64,000 nucleotides of DNA. Source: Gentiana macrophylla. Lineage: Eukaryota; Streptophyta; Magnoliopsida; Gentianales; Gentianaceae. The stretch covers positions 7,677,262 through 7,741,261 of the forward strand of contig CM047808.1 of the NCBI GenBank assembly GCA_026214975.1, given 5' to 3'. This document shows positions 34,897 to 44,656 of this stretch, in pieces. Made by a program: the position numbers and the translations under genes. The notes beneath the pieces are model-generated. The model had not been told where the DNA came from. It was given only the letters and a program-made list of their open reading frames with translations, and did not search any database. How positions within the stretch are numbered: the first letter of the stretch is position 1; every line of letters begins with the position of its first letter.

Positions 34897-34912
34897 CTTT
34901 TAAGGGGGGAGG
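34897..34912 (+). other. Polypurine tract of Tekay-type element
   Basis: cttttaaggggggagg directly upstream of the 3' LTR (starts 34915), after the conserved 'tttcgaggacgaaa' stretch. Confidence 0.88.
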
Positions 34913-34914
34913 AA

Positions 34915-37146
34915 TGTAATATCCCGATTTTTGAAAAAGGGCAATTCGGTCTTTTGACAAAATCAGAATATTATGTTCTTTTATTTAAAGGTTTTATAAA
35001 AAAAAAGGGGTGGGATAATTAAGGATTTAAAATAATAATTAGGTTTTATTGGGATTATAAAAGAAAACTAATCCTAATTAACCTAGTTACTATTACACAA
35101 AAAAAAGAAGAAGGGGCCGCATATTTTGAGAGGAGGCCGCAGGTTTCAAAAAAAAAGAGAGAGGAGAAGCTCTCGAATCTTGAGGATAATCCGTTTGTCG
35201 TTTCAACAGAATCATCAAGGGAGAAAGGATCACCGCGAGGCGAGGATCGCTTGGATACCAACAATCCCTAGAACCGTTAACGTAAGTTCTCACCATCGTT
35301 CTTGTTTTAGGGTTCGTTTTTCAGCACCTTCAAACCTGCGTTTTCTGCGTTTAAGCAGCGTAGTGATCCGTTTAGTATTGATCGTTTGTAGGTTCGGTGT
35401 TAAAGGTTTAGACTTTGGACGGTTGAAGCGTTGGAGTGTTGTACCACGCAAAATCAAGGTAACGTGGTTTTCTTATCGTATGATTAGGTTCTTGTAAAGA
35501 TGTAGGGCAATATGTATGGTTATTTTCATGGTTTGAATCTGTTTAAGTTGAGTTTTGGATGATTTTTGGGTTGAAGATCGCGGTTGGAAAGTTGCAGAAT
35601 TTCTGGGAAAATCCCAGGTGGACGGGCGTCTGCTAAGTCAGACGAGCGTCTGCTTTCCATGCAACTTGGACGGGCGTCCGGTTTTATGGACGGGCGTCCA
35701 AGAGTCAGATTTTGATACAGGATTGGGTCTGGTTTTGGTGGACGGGCGTCTGATAATTTGGACGGGCGTCCAAAGGGTTAGTTTTGATACAGGATTGGGT
35801 CTGGTTTTGGTGGACGGGCGTCCAAAGGGTTAGTTTTGACACAGGATGTGATGGCTTGAAGGTGGACGGGCGTTCAGTCTTTTGGACGGGCGTCCAGGTC
35901 CAGACGTGCGTCTGCAAAAGGGGCAAACGGGCGTTTGGCTTGAGGGTTCTCGTGTGCTATCGTTTTGTGATGTCAGCTTGATTCCAGGCTCTATAACATG
36001 ACTTATTACTGCATAACCTTACGTGACAAAGCTCTGAATTAACTTTTGGTGCGTTTAGTTCCGGCACCACATGGATTCCCTAAAAAGATGAAGTGTGGGA
36101 CCACCGAAAGCTTCGGATTTGCCTTGTGCTTCGATAAGCTAGAGTTTATCGATGTCTGTGTAACTGCTAGGACTTGTTCGTGTCTAGTGGTCTAAGTACC
36201 AGAGTAGGAGATGTGAGGGAGCTTACTTGAAAACACTTAGGTGGCTAGTTAAACATCTAATCGAACGCATGTGTTAGTTTAAAAGCTTAAACATCATGCA
36301 ATGCTTGGTAAGGCACAGTACAATATCGCGATGTGTTCTCTGACTAGACAAAGTAGACTGTACCCATGCCGGTCAATCGATTGGGAGATAAAGCGTCTGG
36401 TGCACTCTGCCGGTCATCACACTATCGGGACTCAGATATTCCCGGGGCTATTAGAGCGTGTCTCTAAGTAGGTTGCACCCAGTTGCCCTAGTACATCCTA
36501 TTACTAGGCGTAGTGCCCTTGTTATTCATGATGTAACAAACTTGAGCTAAGCTAGATACCTTTGGAACCCCATGTTATGCTATGAACATAATATGATAGT
36601 TAGCTAGGATTAATAACGGAATGAAACAATAAAAGACGGCATTGCTTTTTATTTCTTTATGAGACCATGGTTATACGATCTTCTACACGTTACTAAGTAC
36701 TTTTGTACTTACCCCGTTACGTTGTTTTGTCTTCCCTTTTCCCCAAAGAAGATGAACAGGTTGCTACGGTTGACGAATCCTTTGATGATGACGTTTGAGA
36801 CGGAGCTTTGAAGACTTAGTACTTTTGATTTTGATTCCTCTAGTAATGTTGTTGACTTAAGTTTGAACAATGTTGCTTTTCTTTCGGATTAGTTTCTTTT
36901 GAGTTTCTTTGGGATTTTAAACGTTGGATGTTTTAGTTCTTTATTGGATATAGTTTTTTCACAGCATTGATTTCCGTGTGTTCGATCTTTTGGTTTTCCC
37001 GAGTTGTTGAGTTGTTTTATCTTCCGCGTCGTTTTAGTTCTGATATATGACGTAAGGCTTACATATATTATTGAATTTATTTGATAATATATGTGCCGAG
37101 CGCTATTTTCGGATAAGGACTCGGGGTCCGGGAATGGGGCGTTACA
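34915..37146 (+). repeat. 3' LTR of Tekay-type element
   Basis: 2232 bp, same ends as the 5' LTR. The palindrome cluster at 35618-35940 includes perfect 14-mers at 35639-35652, 35687-35700, 35883-35896, 35901-35914 and 35924-35937. One tandem unit is shortened by 20 bp compared with the 5' LTR. Confidence 0.93.
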
Positions 37147-37622
37147 GAATCGCATCTCAATCTCAATGAGGGATGTAATAGAAGTTCACATGATTCTCCA
37201 AATTCTTGCTTACAATCAGTATTCATCTTGCGGATCCGTAATCCAACTTTCGATTTCATGTTTTCTGTATGCCAATGGAGAAAAACTAGAAGCTTATATT
37301 TTGATATTCCCACATAACTTCAAGAGTATGGCTTACGCGTATTAAAGTGTGCCTAATTTACGCATCGAGTATCTTCCAACGTGGAAATGGACAAGAAGAA
37401 CATCTTCAAGAATCTTAGGCCCGATTCACAAGATCGAATCTTTTCCACCATCTGATCAGCCCATGGGGAATCTTCTGAAATCAAAGGTAGCTCTTCTTCA
37501 AGTGAAGAGAGCTCTGCAAGACAAGAGTCAAACACTTCCAAAACTTCCAAATCTCTTTCTTCTTTCCTCTCCTTTACCGTTGAACAACAAACAAACCGCA
37601 AACACTTCCAAAACTTGTCCAT
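37147..37622 (-). pseudogene. R1-type NLR pseudogene, N-terminal part beyond the insertion
   Basis: A minus-strand ATG at 37620-37622 opens an 89-codon frame (to 37353) with acidic helices (SLEEELPLISEDSPW, CESGLRFLKMFFL) typical of the R1-like N-terminus. A frameshift near 37340-37360 moves the reading to the frame of 37313-37150. That frame runs into the GAATC target duplication and continues at 27571. Removing the element restores colinearity of the N-terminal domain, so the insertion is inside the gene. Confidence 0.75.
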
Positions 37623-37829
37623 CTTGTTCGTGATTGCCCACGAGAATCCTTACAAACTTTCTTTTTCCGATGGGAGCTTCATCTATGGGGCTTCTGCAGC
37701 TTGTAAGCTATTACTGCTTGCTCAAATTGACTTCCAAAAACATTTACTAGTGTCAAGTTGTTGTGGCTGCATTTCTATTCTCTAAGAGTCGACATTCTTG
37801 ACCGGGAGAAAGGGTCAACACAGCCTCCA
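37623..37829. other. Spacer upstream of NLR pseudogene
   Basis: About 200 bp with no recognised gene. It would hold the promoter and 5' UTR of the minus-strand NLR. Confidence 0.4.
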
Positions 37830-38420
37830 AAAAAAAATATTAATAAAATGGTAATTGGATATTTGTATTAACTTATTTATTTAATTAAAAAGAATTTAAT
37901 TAAAGAAATTATTTTATTTATTTTAATGGATTTTAATTAATCGGTATAAAAGGAACCATTTACCTAAATTATATTAGTGAGAAAAAAAAATCGAGTGCTG
38001 TTTCTCAAATTCGGGGTTTTAACGGTTGATTTTCAGGGCAGACTATAGTAGGAGAAATTGATCACCGCGAGGAAGCGATCGTTTCGATACCAACCGTTCT
38101 TTTTTTCGGTAAATTTTCCTTCCTATCTGTTCGTTCTTGAGAAAATCTGAGATTTTGGTGAATTAGAGGATTGGTTAACCGTAGCTTGTCGTTTAATTAG
38201 GATATTCGTAGAGGTGTTGGTTCGAGGATTCAAGACTTTTCTTTCAAAATTTTGCTTTCGAATTCGTTTTCGAAATACCAAAAGTAATGAAGTGTTTTTA
38301 AACGGATATTGTGTGTTCAATTATGTTGTTGTTGGTGTTGTTTATGTTTTTTTTTTTTTGTTGTTCTGTTTGATATTCACTTTACTACTTTGGTAGGTAG
38401 TAGGAAAAAGAAAGAGGGAA
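37830..38420 (+). repeat. Fragment of a third Tekay-type LTR
   Basis: Contains a TATA box (tataaaagg, ~37945) followed by 'gatcaccgcgaggaagcgatcg' and 'ataccaaccgttc' (38060-38100). These correspond to 'gatcaccgcgaggcgaggatcg' and 'ataccaacaatcc' in the 27572-37146 element. It is truncated on both sides and joins a different LTR family near 38430. Confidence 0.6.
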
Positions 38421-38429
38421 AAGATTTTT

Positions 38430-39480
38430 GGGGCACGCCAAAACTGCTTTATCTGCACATTTTTTGACGCTTATAAATAAAATTTTCACCACTATTTCAT
38501 AGAGACTGATACCTAGACTTAATTAGGACATACTTAGGTCGATTTTCTTCCCTCTTTCACCTTAGATTAGCTCATCTTTGATTCTTTCCCTTTTATTAAA
38601 CACAAATTATCATATATTCCATCTTTCTTGGTGGTGTTTTTGAAGTCTTCTTTCCCAAGTGACAATGGTTTGAATGAAGATTGATGCAACTTCAATTTCC
38701 TGCGTTTTTGGTAATTAATCATTCCTCTTTTTAGTTTTATGACTTTAATCTCTTCTTTGATTATTATTTCTTGCTTTGTGATGAGTAGCTAAACATATCA
38801 TAGCTAAGTCATGTGAAGATTGAAGAAATCACCCCCTAATTGATGAAATTGGGAATGGGTAGTGCTTAATTGATGTTATATCGACGAATTCATGTCTTCA
38901 AACTTGTTCTTAATGCTTGAATTAGACTGTGCACCTAGTTCATGAATACACACCACTTTTATAAATGTATGTTGCGAAGGGGTGTGAGAAAAGGGGTTTT
39001 AAGATCATTTCTTATAATCAACTGAGTTTTTAGATTGATTAGGGAGTGAGGTTCAATCGGTTGTGAAATCGAGCAACTCTAGCGTGTTAATCTTGTTTCG
39101 GTTAGTTAAATCCTTAGAGGTGGACTGTTAAACCAGTCAAAGGGTGTTTGATTGTTGCATGGCATCTCACACTAGCTTAGGAGTTTGCACCCATGAATGA
39201 GTCGGTATAAATGTTAGGTTGGTAGGTTGGTTAGTTTTCATTCCCGAGGTAATCGATTAAAGGGGCGAGAGTATTCAATTAGATCATGGTTTGGCTATGT
39301 CTCTCTTTATATCTCTTGTTATCTTTCATTTAAACATCGTTTTAGCATAATTGATTTTGAAACATCGTGGTTGACCTAAACTAAATCCGAAAACTACTTT
39401 GGTATTCGATAAATTCCTCGTGGAATACGACCTTGCTCGCTACTATAGTGCATCCGACTCGGTACACTGCCGATCAAAGT
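38430..39480 (+). repeat. Athila-like LTR fragment, copy A
   Basis: Shares long stretches with 59015-59978: 'gccaaaactgctttatctg', a TATA box ('cttataaat', 38470-38480), 'gtgatgagtagctaa', 'tttataaatgtatgttgcgaagg', and 'cctaaactaaatccg'. Copy A extends beyond copy B to 'ggaatacgaccttgctcgc' (39423-39441), typical of the 3' end of plant Ty3 LTRs. No primer binding site follows; the sequence passes into a hAT coding fragment. Confidence 0.65.
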
Positions 39481-39489
39481 TGGACCGTC

Positions 39490-39963
39490 ACTATTTTGGC
39501 CATCACTAGTGGAGGTACGTCATCTGATATATTTGCATACAACACAAAGGTGAGTAGGAATGAGGTTGTAGATCTCATATGTACCGAGTGTCTAGCTTTT
39601 GAGATGTCTGAAAGCTTAAATCTTCAACAATGTGTTAAAACAGCTTGGCAACCGGCGTTTGACAAAATCCCACGATCTAATTTCAAGAGAGATTTTGTAA
39701 CGTCATTTAAAAGACGCAGGAATGAAATATTACAACTTTTAGATGGCATAACACATGATGTGAATTTGTGTGGTGATATTTGGAGTGATGATGGACATCA
39801 TAATTTTTACATTGGTATTAGTTGTCACTAGATAGCTAATGATTGGAATATGCAAACACGTTTGATAGCGTATCGAGCGTTTAACGAAAGGCACAATGCA
39901 CACAACATAAGTAGTGTGATATCAAAGGCCTTGGATGAGTTTGGCTTGAAGAAAAGGATTTAC
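39490..39963 (+). pseudogene. hAT-superfamily transposase fragment
   Basis: The frame at 39433-39831, continuing in the same frame past one TAG to 39963, encodes a piece of a plant hAT (RICESLEEPER/DAYSLEEPER-like) transposase. It includes the region before the catalytic core with CGDIWSDDGHHNFYIGISCH (~39767-39828) and then QTRLIAYRAFNERHNAHNI (39853-39909). The usual BED zinc finger and the C-terminal dimerisation domain are missing. The fragment is cut at 39963 by the 3' LTR of the minus-strand Tekay-like element. Domesticated relatives exist in plants, but this copy is broken. Confidence 0.72.
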
Positions 39964-41609
39964 TGTAACGCCCCGTTCCAGGACACCGAGTCCTTATCCG
40001 GAAATGGAACGTTCGGCACGCATAATATTAGATAAATCTAATATTACATGTAAGTCTCTACTACGTCGTATCAAATAAAGCAAACGGAAGCAAAAGACTC
40101 GGGTAAAATTCTCCATACAACCAAGAATAGAAAGAATAACTAAAGGGTAGAAATGCAACTTATTACATCAAAAGAAATCCAAATGAAATTTAAAAGAAAT
40201 ACGAAATCCTCAAAACTATGAAAGACAAAGCCAACAAGTTCAACTAAAGAACTTGAATCCAAAACAGTGACAAAAGAATAATGAAAGGCAATAAATAATA
40301 AACAGCTCCAACTCCGGCGTCCTCAAACGTCGTCATCGAAGTCCTCATCAAGCTCCTGGTCGACTTGTTCATCTTCTCTCCCCCAATCACATAAATAAGC
40401 ATGCATTTGAGGTAAGTACATTGTACATAGTAAGAAGTAGAAGCTACAAATTAACTAAAACTCTTTAACAAGTTTTATTATGATAGTTATCTTTATGAGA
40501 CCGACTCAATATAGGGTTCACTTCATTTCCATCAACATGTAATGACTAATTGTTTCTAACTTAGCTTATCTTTGTTACATCTGCATTCTAGGCACTACGC
40601 ATGATGCTACTCACCACGAAGTATCTGGGTGCAACCTATTAGTGGATCACACCAATAGCCACGGCCTAGTCCCGATAGTATACGTGTTCGGTGAAGTACC
40701 TATACTCCTGCTGCCCTCTAATGGCCAGCAAAGTTATCCATCCACGAGTACCCTCTACTCCTGGTGCCTCCAGAAAGGCCAGCAAGTTTACCCGTTTTAT
40801 CCGAAAGCCTACACATTGTGATATAAACTTGTGTCTATCCAAGAATGACATGATGTTTAGTCTTTTACTAGTCAAGTATGTAATCATCATTAGTTGTTAA
40901 CTAGCCACCTAGTTGTTTTCAAGTAAGCTCCCTCGCAAACTCAACCCTCTTTTCTAGACCTCTAGACATGGACAAGGCCTAACAATTACACAGATATTGA
41001 TTAACTCTAGATCACCAAAGCACAAGCCCTTTCATGCCTTTCCAACAGTCCCGGACTTCAACTCCCTTTAAGAGTACGTTCGGTGCCGGAACCAAACGCA
41101 TCAGAACTCAATCGGGGCTTGTTTATGTTTAATTAATGTTATTTAAACTCATTAACAATACAATTCAAGCTAAACATCACAATAACATTAGCTACAAAAT
41201 TCATTGTTTACTAAATCATAATTTATATTTTTTTTCTAAACAATAAATAACACAACACAATAATATCAAACAACCGGACAAGAAAGGCGTGCAGCGGGGA
41301 AATATACTTTTATTTTCCTAGGATAGTAATTATGTTTTTTTTTTTTTTATAAGAGGAAGCAACCATGAATCGTTTTTTTTTTCTTTTGCCCACTTTCGAC
41401 AACAACACAGCTTTACTGGGCATTTAACGCCACCAGTATAAACAACAAATAAATAAAAATAAAATAAAATATAATAAAAACCTAATACTTTTGTTGAGCT
41501 AATAAAACCCAGGGGGAATGAGGGAGAAGGACAGAAATATTTCATCAATTGAGTAGAAGGACAGTCTTTTGAAACTTTTGCATAAAGGACAAAACTATTT
41601 TTTCACAGT

Positions 41610-41800
41610 CAAAATTCACTTGTGTTCGACATTCACTGTATAAATTTTCACTGCCGAAATTCACTGTCGAAATTCACTAATTTTCAAAATTCATTGTTGA
41701 AATTCACTGATTTTAAGGATTCATTGTGAAAATTCTTTGTCTAAATTCACCGATTTCGGGATTCACCGGGAGATTCACCGATTTTCGGGATTCACTTTGT
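41610..41800 (+). repeat. Degenerate (gaaattcactg) minisatellite
   Basis: About a dozen imperfect copies of an 11-20 bp unit with core attcac. Spacers alternate between 'gaaattcac' and 'gggattcaccgattttc', which suggests stepwise expansion inside the LTR. Confidence 0.7.
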
Positions 41801-42539
41801 TTGTCATTCTTCTTTGCTATAAAAATTATGCAGTTGTCCTTCTCCCTATAAAAATATGTAGCTGTCATGTTACTTAAAAATATTCCAGATTGTGTCTTTA
41901 TCCCTAATTTCCCATAAAACCTATATCAACCAAAGAAAATCAGCCTCCTCATCATGTACAAAAAGACGCTGGCCGACGCAACTACCAGGATAGCTATGTC
42001 CGGCTTCGACACGTACACATATTTTATTCAATCGAAACGTTTAGAACACCTTTTATTTCACCTTAACATCATAAACCATCAATTATTTAATATGAAAACC
42101 CTCTTACAAAACGAATCAAGAATACGATCTAACCTATCTAAACCATAATTAATTTGTAAGAAGAATCTTTTATCTTTTAGCAAGTTATTCCAACTAAAAA
42201 GCTACGAAAATCTGCAGCAAAACCTTGATCTTTATACAGAAAACCTTAAAAAAAGCTCCAACTTTCGTGTGTTGAAACGACGCTCCTTTCACGACGATTC
42301 CAACGCTTCACTCGAATTTAAAAAAGGTTGAGATTTGACTTAGAAACTGATAGAAAATCTCTCAGCCCTAAATTGCCTCACACACGCTGTCCTCTCTTTC
42401 ACGTTGGAAAGTTCTGATTTCTTTTTGGTTGTGGGAACTAATGGATCTATTTTTCTTAAATAGATAAAATCCCAATAGTTAACCTAATCACTTATTTTCC
42501 TTAAATACCCTTATTATTAACTAATAATATTTTTCCCAA

Positions 42540-42542
<3 letters not shown>

Positions 42543-42620
<78 letters not shown>
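42543..42620 (+). repeat. AT microsatellite
   Basis: About 78 bp of (TA)n inside the 3' LTR. A YIYIYI-type ORF across it is an artefact of the repeat. Confidence 0.95.
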
Positions 42621-42621
<1 letters not shown>

Positions 42622-42910
42622 CTTAACTCCAATAGAAGATGTCGAATAATAATATTTCGTTTTCGCAAAAGGACTCGTCTGTCATTTCCCGAAAATCGGA
42701 ATATACATTCTTCCCCCTTAAAAGGAGTTTCGTCCTCGAAACTTGATCGTACCCAACCTTTGACCTTCCGTAGCACTCTCTCTTCAACACAAATCAAACC
42801 GAAGCTTCACCAGTTCCCCACGGACAACCTCCAACAAAACTGCCCTTGCCAACCTCGTAATCAAACACTACTGTTTCCCAGACTGTCCCAAACCCTTGCT
42901 CATGAAAAAC

Positions 42911-43539
42911 TGATGTTGCGTGGAATATCAGTTTTACGGTAACAGTGTCAATCTTGAGGATATAAGGCTGTTATGGGTGATTCCTCCGGAGAGGGTAAGG
43001 CGGTTATTTAGAATAAGGTGGCGGAATAAGCATAAAGTAAATAACAAAAGATTGGGCCGGTGGTTAGCGGCAAAATGGCAGAGTTTGGCTGTGTGTATTA
43101 ATTCTCAGGTTCTCCTCTTTGTTACGTATGATCCTCTATTTATAGACAAACAAGTCGGTCTACTGTTCACGATTAGACAGCTAATGATATAATAAGAAAT
43201 AACTTATACAGGTGCCATAAGTATCTTAAATAAATATCTCATATGCCTTTGAATCATGTAAATAGTCATGCTGGGGCGCCCGCATGCGCTGTCCGTGGCG
43301 ACGTTAGCGCGGTGATGGCAAGCAGCGGGTACGATCTTGCCTTGACGATAAGGAGAGGAAACCATATGATGGAGATACGTCCGGTTTAGAAGTGGCGGAC
43401 AGAAAGGCGGCTAGGATCTAGCGACCAGCTTGCTATAAGTGGGTGCGGCTACATCGGCGAGGCCCATAATATTTGTATTGGGCCGGGTTGACAGGCCCAA
43501 TCCGTGGGAACAGTGTCCTGTTGCGGGTCAGGTATATCA
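42911..43539 (-). repeat. 3' LTR of Tat-lineage element
   Basis: 629 bp. Plus-strand ends are TGATGTTGCG and GGTATATCA. On the minus strand a TATA box (ctataaatag) lies near 43136-43145. The part from 43240 on differs from the other LTR by clustered small indels. Confidence 0.88.
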
Positions 43540-43552
43540 ATGGCCCCCTACT
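43540..43552 (-). other. Polypurine tract of Tat-lineage element
   Basis: Minus strand agtagggggccat directly before TGATATACC. Nearly the same string precedes the LTR at 21624. Confidence 0.8.
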
Positions 43553-43614
43553 CTGCGACTGGATGTGCCCGCCCAGGCGGAGAGTAGAAAGTATGTCGAA
43601 GAAGTGAATACCGC

Positions 43615-43920
43615 CTGAAGTTTGTTGTGCTTGCAGCGAACAGGCTTTGATCGCCGATAGTCGCTATATCGGGCTTAAACTAGTGTTTGAACGAAATCAC
43701 CGAAGAAGTTCTTTGTGCATTTGCAAATAACGAGGCTTTGATCGCCGATAGTCGCTATATCGGGCTTAAACTAGTGTTTGAACGAAATCACCGAGAAGAT
43801 TCTTTGTGCATTGCGTGAGCAGGCTTTGATCGCCGATAGTCGCTATATCGGGCTTAATTGCCAACAACGCTCTGTTGGGCTTAGTTGCCAACAACGCTCT
43901 ATTGGGCTTAATTATGACCG
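43615..43920 (+). repeat. Tandem repeats upstream of the antisense gene
   Basis: Three copies of a ~90-97 bp unit containing 'ggctttgatcgccgatag' and 'tcgctatatcgggctta' (about 43640, 43731, 43821), then two copies of a 27-bp unit containing 'ttgccaacaacgctct'. Each long unit has CCGATA/TATCGG arms. They lie ~250-500 bp upstream of the antisense TATA box and could be promoter elements. Confidence 0.75.
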
Positions 43921-44141
43921 CCGGTAACTGGGCGACTAGAATTGAAAAGGAATGTACTAGTAGTTGAAACGTCGCATCTATCACGTGAGAGGTCGCGTAC
44001 GATCTGAATCGTCGCCTATTCTGATTGGCTGCCGTTTCTTGGGATACGAACCGTCGTCGATTAGGCGTATCGTGAGACAAGGCGTTTCGAAACGTTTCAA
44101 ATTTCAAAAATCGTAATAACTGTTCCCGCCCTTTTTCTCCT

Positions 44142-44149
44142 CTATAAAA
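44142..44149 (+). promoter_or_regulatory. TATA box of the antisense gene
   Basis: ctataaaa in a C/T-rich context, opposite in direction to gag-pol. A pyrimidine-rich leader follows, with 'ttccaacgatcaggtacc' near 44300 as a possible 5' UTR splice donor. Confidence 0.55.
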
Positions 44150-44656
44150 TGGGGTCCTCCTCCACCATTCACCACTTTTGGCGAAATTGACTCCGGTGAT
44201 AACAAAACTCCGGTGAGAAGGCGATTTCCGGCAAAGTTTAATGAGAGCTCGATCAGCGTTTTTCTCAATCGAATCTACTTCTTAACTTCTTCCAACGATC
44301 AGGTACCAAAATCTCCCTTCTGTTTCCGTTTTTCACTCTGATTCCTTCCCAAAATCGTGACTTCGATTTGTTTTTCCTTGCGTTTTTGTATGAATGTTGC
44401 CCTAGTTCACTTTGGTGTAGCGTATGATCCTGATATCATGATTTTTGAGCATAATGTATATTTATCCTCTTCCTGAATCCCCAATTACGCTTTGATGTAT
44501 GGTTTTGCTCCAAGATTATTGCTTTTCCATGATTTGCTTTGTTAGCTAGCATTTTTTCTTGGCTCTGACTTCTAACAAGGCGTAATCGGGGTTGGATGCT
44601 CTGATTGCGCCTTCCTTGATTATCTGCGTTTACATGTTGACACCACTTATTCCTGT

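Larger units (their letters stand above)
27572..37146 (+). mobile_element. Tekay-type chromovirus (Ty3/gypsy), near-complete
   Basis: A 9575-bp element: 5' LTR, initiator-Met primer site, gag, putative intron, protease, RT, RNase H, integrase, chromodomain, purine tract, 3' LTR. It lies inside an NLR gene with perfect target duplications. The coding region has a few nonsense and frameshift lesions, listed in the gag and pol entries, so it is not autonomous as read. The LTRs are highly similar apart from indels, indicating a fairly recent insertion. Tekay placement rests on the initiator-Met primer site, the long LTR and the C-terminal chromodomain. Confidence 0.92.
39964..42707 (-). repeat. 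3' LTR of the gag-only Tekay-like element
   Basis: On the minus strand TGTATATTCCG to GGCGTTACA, 2744 bp, with the purine tract (minus strand ccttttaagggggaag) just upstream at 42708-42724. It contains a long AT microsatellite (42543-42620) and a degenerate ATTCACTG repeat (41610-41800). Confidence 0.82.

Noticed and set aside
42920..43192. Identical 90-codon ORFs in both Tat-element LTRs (42920-43192 and 54394-54666)
   Set aside because: Identity reflects recent LTR duplication. The ORF lies antisense to the element's LTR promoter and has no known domain.
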